Below are positions 58,860 through 64,000 of a stretch of 64,000 bases of DNA, piece by piece. The position numbers and the translations under genes were made by a program. Every line of letters begins with the position of its first letter. Position 1 is the stretch's first letter. A model generated the notes under the pieces. The model worked only from the letters and a program-made list of their open reading frames with translations. It made no database searches and had not been told where the DNA came from. This stretch comes from Leclercia adecarboxylata. Its GTDB lineage: Bacteria > Pseudomonadota > Gammaproteobacteria > Enterobacterales > Enterobacteriaceae. The stretch is taken from the NCBI RefSeq assembly GCF_006171285.1, contig NZ_CP040889.1, forward strand, positions 2,170,001 to 2,234,000, in the 5' to 3' direction.

Positions 58860-60260
58860 TCAGGAGTGAGCGTGACGCTGGCGCAGGTCGGTGGCAATGC
58901 GCGCCATCATCGGGTTATCGAGTCGGCACTTGCGGATCGCCAGCGCCAGCAGCAGATGGAAAAGGGCAGGCAGCAGGGTTTCCATGGCGGTGATGCCCTG
59001 CAACGAAGCGGGAGTCTGGTTGCCCGCGCCCGGCTGGTAGGCCACGAAGATAAACACCAGGCTGATGATCCCGGCGCTGGAGGCCCATGCCAGCTTGATA
59101 AAGAACAGGTTAAAGGCGAAGTTCATGCCGGAGGAACGCACGCGGGTTTTCCACTCGCCGTAGTCATCGGCAAAGGCCATCAGCGCGAAGTGCAGCGGCA
59201 GGGTAAAGCCGAGGATCACGCCGTTCGCCAGAATAACCACCAGCCACAGGGTCTGATGCGCCGGGCCGCCGGGCAGGAACCACATCCCCAGCGCCAGTAC
59301 TGCCAGCACCAGGTTGGTGTAGTAGTAGAGTTTGACGGTATCGCTGCGGCGCGACAGCAGGTTAACGATCACCGCCCCCAGAATGGCGGCAAAGGTCACC
59401 ATGGTGAAGAACAGCGAGGTGTAGGCGGTGCTGCCTTCCAGCACGTAGGTGATGAAATACATATAGCCGCCGCCGCGAATGTTAAAGACGTTGATCAGCA
59501 GGAAGGACATCACCAGCATCAGCAGCAGCTGGTCGTTCTGACGCAGACCGGCGAGGTGCTCCCTGAGCGTAAATCTTCCCATCATCGCCAGCGGTACCCG
59601 CTCGCGCACCCAGAAGAAGCAGCACAGGAACATCACCACCGCAATGGCGCACAGCACCCCGACGCCCAGCTGATACCCCTGCGCCACGTTGCCCTTGCCG
59701 AGCAGATCAACCAGCCAAGGCAGGCCGACGGAGACCAGGAAACCGGCCACGCCGCACAGCACAAAGCGCCAGGACTGGCAGGAGAGCACTTCGCTGTGGC
59801 GGGTGGTCATGGTGTTGATCAGCGCGCAGTAGGGCACGTTGATGGCGGTATAACCCACCGAGAGCAGCAGATAGGTGCCGAAGGCCCAGGCGATTTTGAC
59901 CCCCATGCCCGCGTCCGGCACGGTGAAGGTCAGCACGCCGATAATGCCAATCGGCAGGGCGACCCAGAGCTGCCACGGGCGAAAGCGCCCCCAGCGGCTT
60001 TGGGTCCGGTCGGCGATGACCCCCATTACCGGATCGGATATCGCATCAAACACGCGCAGGGCGATAAACAGCGTACCGACCAGCGCCGGGGTTAAGCCAA
60101 AGACATCGGTATAGAAAAAGGTCAGGAAGTTCATGATCAGACAGGTGATCACCGTTCCGCCGGCATCGCCCAGGCCGTAACCGATTTTTTCTCGCACCGT
60201 CAGGCGATCGTTGACGGTCTGTTGGGCAAGCTCTGTCTGTGTAATCGGAGTAGAAGTCAT
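58860..60260 (-). CDS. GPH-family glycoside:cation symporter
   Basis: The 466-residue, 12-helix transporter belongs to the MelB/YicJ group of the major facilitator superfamily. Family motifs are [20 protein letters not shown] at the N-terminus, [28 protein letters not shown], and [22 protein letters not shown]. The start is ATG 60258-60260 behind GAGTTACCT. It lies seven bases ahead of the GH127 gene and is divergent from an AraC regulator, so it likely brings in the arabinose-containing oligosaccharide that the hydrolase cleaves. Confidence 0.9.
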   Translation of the reverse strand: MTSTPITQTELAQQTVNDRLTVREKIGYGLGDAGGTVITCLIMNFLTFFYTDVFGLTPALVGTLFIALRVFDAISDPVMGVIADRTQSRWGRFRPWQLWVALPIGIIGVLTFTVPDAGMGVKIAWAFGTYLLLSVGYTAINVPYCALINTMTTRHSEVLSCQSWRFVLCGVAGFLVSVGLPWLVDLLGKGNVAQGYQLGVGVLCAIAVVMFLCCFFWVRERVPLAMMGRFTLREHLAGLRQNDQLLLMLVMSFLLINVFNIRGGGYMYFITYVLEGSTAYTSLFFTMVTFAAILGAVIVNLLSRRSDTVKLYYYTNLVLAVLALGMWFLPGGPAHQTLWLVVILANGVILGFTLPLHFALMAFADDYGEWKTRVRSSGMNFAFNLFFIKLAWASSAGIISLVFIFVAYQPGAGNQTPASLQGITAMETLLPALFHLLLALAIRKCRLDNPMMARIATDLRQRHAHS

Positions 60261-60339
60261 GAGGTAACTCCTCGGGTTATCGGATTTTTTATGTTGTTTT
60301 GCAGAGTACCCGATTAATTTTGCACTCTTCCCCGGGTCC

Positions 60340-60386
60340 AACAAGGTAAGGGAAAAGTATAAAAAGATAAGGATTCCGACCTTGTT
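60340..60386. promoter_or_regulatory. Candidate AraC-regulator operator pair
   Basis: AACAAGGT (60340-60347) and its exact reverse complement ACCTTGTT (60379-60386) face each other across 31 bases in the gap between the symporter and the AraC gene. Repeated eight-base half sites are usual for AraC-type regulators. Confidence 0.45.
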
Positions 60387-60390
60387 CGCA

Positions 60391-60410
60391 AAATGTGATT
60401 TAGATCGGGA
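60391..60410. promoter_or_regulatory. Candidate CRP site of the GH127 operon
   Basis: AAATGTGATTTAGATCGGGA matches the left arm and centre of the ideal CRP site closely (AAATGTGAT-TAGATC) but the right arm reads TCGGG instead of TCACA. It is five bases from the AraC half-site, as in many catabolic promoters. Confidence 0.5.
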
Positions 60411-60486
60411 AGAAGGGGAAATAGCTGTTAATAATCAGGGATAAAGAAAAATAAATCGTTCATTAATAGCGAGAAAGTGAATAACC

Positions 60487-61305
60487 ATGCTCGAATTATC
60501 CATAGCGCTTCCGCTTCAGGTGCAAAACGGCGGCTACTTCATCTCCCGTGGCGTAGGGCGACACCCGGCGCGCAGGCTCGACTCGTGGGAAGTCATCTTT
60601 GTGGAAAAGGGGACGTTAACGATCCAGGAGGAGACAACGGTTTTTGAGGTCCATGCGGGGGAAAGTTTGCTCCTCTGGCCTCATCGTCGGCATAAAGGTA
60701 TCGAGGATTTTCCCGCCGACTTACGCTTTTACTGGCTGCATTTTGAGGTGCAGGAACAGGCCTCAGCGTCACCCTGGAGCACGCTGCTGTCGGTGCAGCA
60801 GCATGGTAAAACCAGCGATCCGCAGGCGATGACCGCGCTTTTCCGCCAGTTTCTGAGCGAACAGGAGAAACTTCAGCGCAGCCCGGCGCTGGAGTTTATT
60901 TTGCTGCTGATCCTCCAGCAGCTCTCCCTCACGGCCGGGCAGGAGCCGTCGCCGGATGAAGCGGGCGTCAACCTGGCGTGGAAGGCGCGGCAGCTGATCG
61001 GCACCCAGTTTCACCTGCCGCTGTCGACGTCGCAGCTCGCCCGGGAGCTGCACTGCAACGCCGACTATCTCGGGCGGGTGTTTCGTCGGGTCTTTCATCT
61101 GACGCTGACCGAGGCGATCCACCGTCAGCGGGTCAGGGCTGCGGAAAAGTTACTCCTCAACGACGCCGTGTCGCTCAAGGAGGTCGCGATGCGCTGCGGG
61201 TTTAACGATGTAGGCTATTTCCGGCAGATCTTTCGCAAACACACGGGGCTAACGCCCGGCGTCTGGAAGCGTCGCTACTGCAAGGAGCACATTAATTCCA
61301 CCTGA
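60487..61305 (+). CDS. AraC family transcriptional regulator
   Basis: The 272-residue regulator has an N-terminal cupin sensor domain (RRLDSWEVIFVEKGTLTIQE, HAGESLLLWPHRRHKGIE) and two helix-turn-helix motifs in the last 100 residues (LSTSQLARELHCNADYLGRVFRR; SLKEVAMRCGFNDVGYFRQIFRKHTGLTPG). It is divergent from the symporter-GH127 operon and very likely its sugar-responsive activator. I do not recognise a named E. coli orthologue. Confidence 0.88.
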   Translation: MLELSIALPLQVQNGGYFISRGVGRHPARRLDSWEVIFVEKGTLTIQEETTVFEVHAGESLLLWPHRRHKGIEDFPADLRFYWLHFEVQEQASASPWSTLLSVQQHGKTSDPQAMTALFRQFLSEQEKLQRSPALEFILLLILQQLSLTAGQEPSPDEAGVNLAWKARQLIGTQFHLPLSTSQLARELHCNADYLGRVFRRVFHLTLTEAIHRQRVRAAEKLLLNDAVSLKEVAMRCGFNDVGYFRQIFRKHTGLTPGVWKRRYCKEHINST

Positions 61306-61431
61306 TTTCTGGGGCAGATGGCCAGTTTTCGCGGCAGGGTGCACAAAAGTGGTCTTTTTCCCTGTCTGATCAAAGCGCACTCCCTGAACACTCTGGCAAC
61401 CTGCATTTTTTCAGCAAGGATGGAGCAGGCG

Positions 61432-61902
61432 ATGAACCCGTTTATTGTTGCGGACCCGGCAAAATGTATTGGCTGTCGCACCTGCGAAGTGGCCTGCGTG
61501 GTGTCCCATCAGGAGAGTCAGAATTGTGCGGCAGTGACGGCAAGGACGTTCAGCTCCCGCATTCGGGTGGTGAAAGGCGGAACTTTTACTACGGCGGTTA
61601 CCTGTCACCAGTGTGAAGATGCCCCCTGTGCTAACGTCTGCCCGACCCAGGCGATTCAGCGTGAGAAGGGCGTCTGGCAGGTAGATCAGCAACGCTGTAT
61701 CGGCTGTAAAAGCTGTATGGTTGCCTGCCCGTTCGGGGCGATGCAGGTGACGGCGGATGCGGGGCGGGTTCAGGCCCTGAAGTGCGACCGCTGCTCGCAC
61801 CGCGAAGGCGGACCCGCCTGTGTGGAGGCGTGCCCGACCCGCGCGTTAAGCTGCGTCGATCCTGCCAGATTACGCGCCGAACGGCTGCGTTATCTGGCGT
61901 AA
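61432..61902 (+). CDS. ysaA: 4Fe-4S electron-transfer protein YsaA
   Basis: The 156-residue ferredoxin-like protein has sixteen cysteines in four groups, for four 4Fe-4S clusters: CIGCRTCEVAC, CHQCEDAPCANVC, CIGCKSCMVAC, and CDRC with GGPACVEAC. This is the HycB/DmsB-type electron-transfer subunit plan. It matches E. coli YsaA in length and in its place beside avtA. No catalytic partner is encoded nearby. The start is ATG 61432; the frame is open 38 codons above it. Confidence 0.92.
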   Translation: MNPFIVADPAKCIGCRTCEVACVVSHQESQNCAAVTARTFSSRIRVVKGGTFTTAVTCHQCEDAPCANVCPTQAIQREKGVWQVDQQRCIGCKSCMVACPFGAMQVTADAGRVQALKCDRCSHREGGPACVEACPTRALSCVDPARLRAERLRYLA

Positions 61903-61906
61903 ATCG

Positions 61907-63163
61907 CTACTGACCGTTTTCCCGCCAGGCGATGTCGATCTCTTCTGCAAGGATCTTCACACCGGCTTCGATTTTCTCCGGGTCTGGGACGTAATTCATG
62001 CGCATGCACTGGTGAGTGTGCGGCCACGGCTTATCCAGCCCCGGGAAGAAGTAATCTCCCGGCACCATCAATACCCCACGCTTTTTCAGGCGCTGGTACA
62101 GCAGCTCGGTGGTGATGGGTAGATCCTTAAACCACAGCCAGAGGAAAATCGCCCCTTCGGGTTTGTGGATCAGGCAGCGCTCTTCCGGCAGATAGCGGCG
62201 GATGGTCGCGATGGTCTCGTGGACGCGCTGATAATAGAACGGCTTAATCACCTCGTTGGACAGGCGCAGCAGGTCGTTGCGCTTAATCATCTCGCACATC
62301 ATTGCCGGACCAATCCCGCCAGGGGAGAGGCTGATGATACCGTTCATATTGGTGATGGCGGTGATGATTTTCTCGTTGGCGATGATGATCCCGCAGCGAC
62401 TGCCCGGCAGCCCCAGCTTGGACAGGCTCATGCACAGCACAATGTTCGGGTTCCACAGCGGGCGCGCTTCGCTGAAGATGATGCCCGGGAAGGGCACGCC
62501 ATAAGCGTTATCAATCACCAGCGGAATACCGTGCTGGTTCGCCAGCGCATCCAGCTTGATCAGCTCTTCATCGGTGATGACGTTGCCGGTCGGGTTGGTT
62601 GGGCGCGAGACGCAGATCATCCCGGTCTCTTCGCCAATATGCAGATGCTCAAAATCGACGTGATACTTGAACTGGCCTTCCGGCAACAGCTCAATGTTCG
62701 GACGCGCGGAGACGAAAAGATCGTCCTCCAGGCCGGAATCGGCATAGCCGATATACTCCGGCGTCAGCGGGAACAGCACCTTTTTGGTGGTGCCGTCGGC
62801 GCGCCGGCCCGCGAAGAGGTTAAATAAGTAGAAAAACGCGCTCTGGCTGCCGTTTGTCAGTGCAATGTTCTGTGGTTCGATCTCCCAGCCGAGGGTGTCG
62901 CGCAGCATCTCCGCCAGCGTGGCAAGCAGCTCGGTTTTGCCCTGCGGGCCGTCGTAATTGCACAGCGCATCAGTGGCTTTGCCATTTTCCAGCATATCCG
63001 CGAGGAGCGTCTGAAAATAGGCGTTCATCTCGGGGATTTGTGCCGGATTACCGCCGCCGAGCATGATGGCGCCCGGTGTGCGCAGCCCGTCGTTGAGATC
63101 CTCCATCAGGCGGGTGATGCCTGAATGGCGGGTGAATTTGTCGCCGAAAAGTGAAAAAGTCAT
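61907..63163 (-). CDS. avtA: Valine-pyruvate aminotransferase
   Basis: The 418-residue class I/II PLP aminotransferase (transaminase C) makes valine from 2-ketoisovalerate and alanine. It has IMLGGGNPAQIPEMN, ALTNGSQSAFFYLFNLFAG, SRPTNPTGNVITDEEL, the cofactor Asp/Tyr in VIDNAYGVPFPG and the PLP lysine in CMSLSKLGLPGSRCG. Length and sequence match E. coli AvtA. It stands between convergent ysaA (four-base gap) and malS, as in E. coli. Confidence 0.96.
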   Translation of the reverse strand: MTFSLFGDKFTRHSGITRLMEDLNDGLRTPGAIMLGGGNPAQIPEMNAYFQTLLADMLENGKATDALCNYDGPQGKTELLATLAEMLRDTLGWEIEPQNIALTNGSQSAFFYLFNLFAGRRADGTTKKVLFPLTPEYIGYADSGLEDDLFVSARPNIELLPEGQFKYHVDFEHLHIGEETGMICVSRPTNPTGNVITDEELIKLDALANQHGIPLVIDNAYGVPFPGIIFSEARPLWNPNIVLCMSLSKLGLPGSRCGIIIANEKIITAITNMNGIISLSPGGIGPAMMCEMIKRNDLLRLSNEVIKPFYYQRVHETIATIRRYLPEERCLIHKPEGAIFLWLWFKDLPITTELLYQRLKKRGVLMVPGDYFFPGLDKPWPHTHQCMRMNYVPDPEKIEAGVKILAEEIDIAWRENGQ

Positions 63164-63296
63164 AGCAGGTGTTCTGTCGAGCCTATTCTAAGTGTGGCTC
63201 ACCATAACGCTACAACTGCGCGGGTGCAAATCAGCGTCGAAACGAAGAAGGGTGGCTTTGTGTTGCCAGTTTGCCATCAGGTAGCGAATTATCCTG

Positions 63297-63327
63297 TAAC
63301 CCCCTCTCCTGATGGTAGAGGGGGTTA
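63297..63327. terminator. Hairpin between malS and avtA
   Basis: TAACCCCCTCT and AGAGGGGGTTA form a perfect eleven-base stem with a nine-base loop, ten bases beyond the malS stop. It lacks a T-run. Its GC-rich CCCCTCT core recalls the extragenic repeats at 38130 and 44281. Confidence 0.6.
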
Positions 63328-63337
63328 TCGATGACGA

Positions 63338-64000
63338 TCAGCGATTGCCCGCCCACACCACCATCACCTTATCGCCCTGATGCTCACGCACAAAGCCGTA
63401 GCCCTGCGGCATCGTCAGCGTGGTTTGTGTGCCTGCGCCCACCGCCGGATGGCGGGCCCGGAACTGGCCGAGCCTTTGCCAGTGGGCGACGGTTTCTGCC
63501 TGCGAACCGCTGATATCCTGCCAGTTCATGTCCGAGCGCGTACCCTGTAAGGGGTCGGAGCCCGTTGGGCCAAAGGGTCTTGCTGATTCATCCCCGTAAT
63601 AGATCTGCACACTACCCGGCGCCAGTAACAGCAGCTCGGCCGCACGCTGGTCGCCCTCGCGGAACAGGCGGGTATCGTGGGAGGAGAGGTAGCTCAGGAC
63701 GTTAAAGCTCTGCAGCTTCTCTGCCATCTGCTGCCAGGTGAGGTCCATACTGGACAGGCAATCCACCGCTTTGGCCGCCTGCTCCTGATAATCAAAATTG
63801 ATCATCGCATCGAAGCCATGACGGTAGTAATCGCTCTGCATTACCCCGTGCCCCCAGGATTCACCGGTCATCCAGAACGGCGCATCGTCGAGTTTTTTAT
63901 CCGGGTTGGCCGCTTTCCATGCCTTTAGCGCCTCACTGGCCCGATCCTTCAGCTGCTGCCAGCCGGCCAGCTCAACGTGCTTCGCGGTATCGACCCGGAA
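63338..64000 (-). CDS. malS: Periplasmic alpha-amylase MalS, C-terminal part
   Basis: This leftward gene enters from the right edge; 220 codons and the stop are seen of a protein that has about 676 residues in E. coli. All three catalytic residues of glycoside hydrolase family 13 are present: the nucleophile Asp in FRVDTAKHVE at the edge, the acid Glu in MTGESWGHGVMQ, and the Asp in YLSSHDTRLF. MalS cuts maltodextrins in the periplasm. The order malS-avtA-ysaA is the one found in E. coli. Confidence 0.95.
   Translation of the reverse strand, partial: FRVDTAKHVELAGWQQLKDRASEALKAWKAANPDKKLDDAPFWMTGESWGHGVMQSDYYRHGFDAMINFDYQEQAAKAVDCLSSMDLTWQQMAEKLQSFNVLSYLSSHDTRLFREGDQRAAELLLLAPGSVQIYYGDESARPFGPTGSDPLQGTRSDMNWQDISGSQAETVAHWQRLGQFRARHPAVGAGTQTTLTMPQGYGFVREHQGDKVMVVWAGNR

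Noticed and set aside
60391..60410. A full-consensus CRP site
   Set aside because: The right arm reads TCGGG rather than TCACA, so it is kept only as a candidate of moderate confidence.

Overview
The window is chromosomal DNA of an enterobacterium close to Enterobacter, Lelliottia or Leclercia. Most genes have near-identical Escherichia coli counterparts in the same order (yicC to pyrE, rpmBG, mutM, coaD, the waa lipopolysaccharide-core locus, kbl-tdh, envC, gpmM, secB, gpsA, cysE, lldPRD, mtlADR, selAB, aldB, yiaT, ysaA, avtA, malS). It is not E. coli. A waaE gene lies between waaA and coaD, as in Klebsiella, Serratia and Enterobacter. The core-sugar genes are not of the E. coli type, REP elements occur between genes, and several E. 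coli loci are replaced by other genes. No rRNA, tRNA, CRISPR array, prophage or insertion sequence was seen.

Layout. 1-1181: a truncated acyltransferase-3 gene and yicC. 1182-6401: an AT-rich leader and a four-gene accessory operon where E. coli has dinD. It encodes a fused two-domain acyltransferase with the architecture of the ornithine-lipid synthase OlsF, a lipoprotein membrane-fusion protein, an ABC ATPase and an ABC-2 permease. This is the most interesting unit of the window: a possible aminolipid synthesis and export system. 6498-13215: rph-pyrE, slmA, dut, coaBC, radC, rpmBG, mutM and coaD, a conserved housekeeping block.

13219-27044: the lipopolysaccharide core region. One leftward operon, hldD-waaF-waaC-waaQ-wabG-like, makes and adds heptoses and the next sugar. 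A second leftward operon, waaL-GT2-unassigned GT-phosphoethanolamine transferase, ends at a strong terminator. One GT4 gene points rightward between them. waaA and waaE follow.

27260-41792: threonine catabolism (kbl-tdh), waaH, the envelope and division genes yibQ-envC with gpmM, then yibN-grxC-secB-gpsA, cysE, trmL and the L-lactate operon lldPRD with two candidate LldR operators. 42062-49095: yibL, the mannitol operon mtlADR behind an array of four CRP-like sites, yibI-yibH and yibF. 49200-55983: selAB (selenocysteine synthesis and delivery), a ROK kinase, aldB and a LysR regulator.

56103-61305: yiaT, then a glycoside hydrolase 127/sugar symporter/AraC regulator cassette in the position where E. 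coli carries yiaJ to yiaS. 61432-64000: ysaA, avtA and the C-terminal third of malS, which runs off the right edge.
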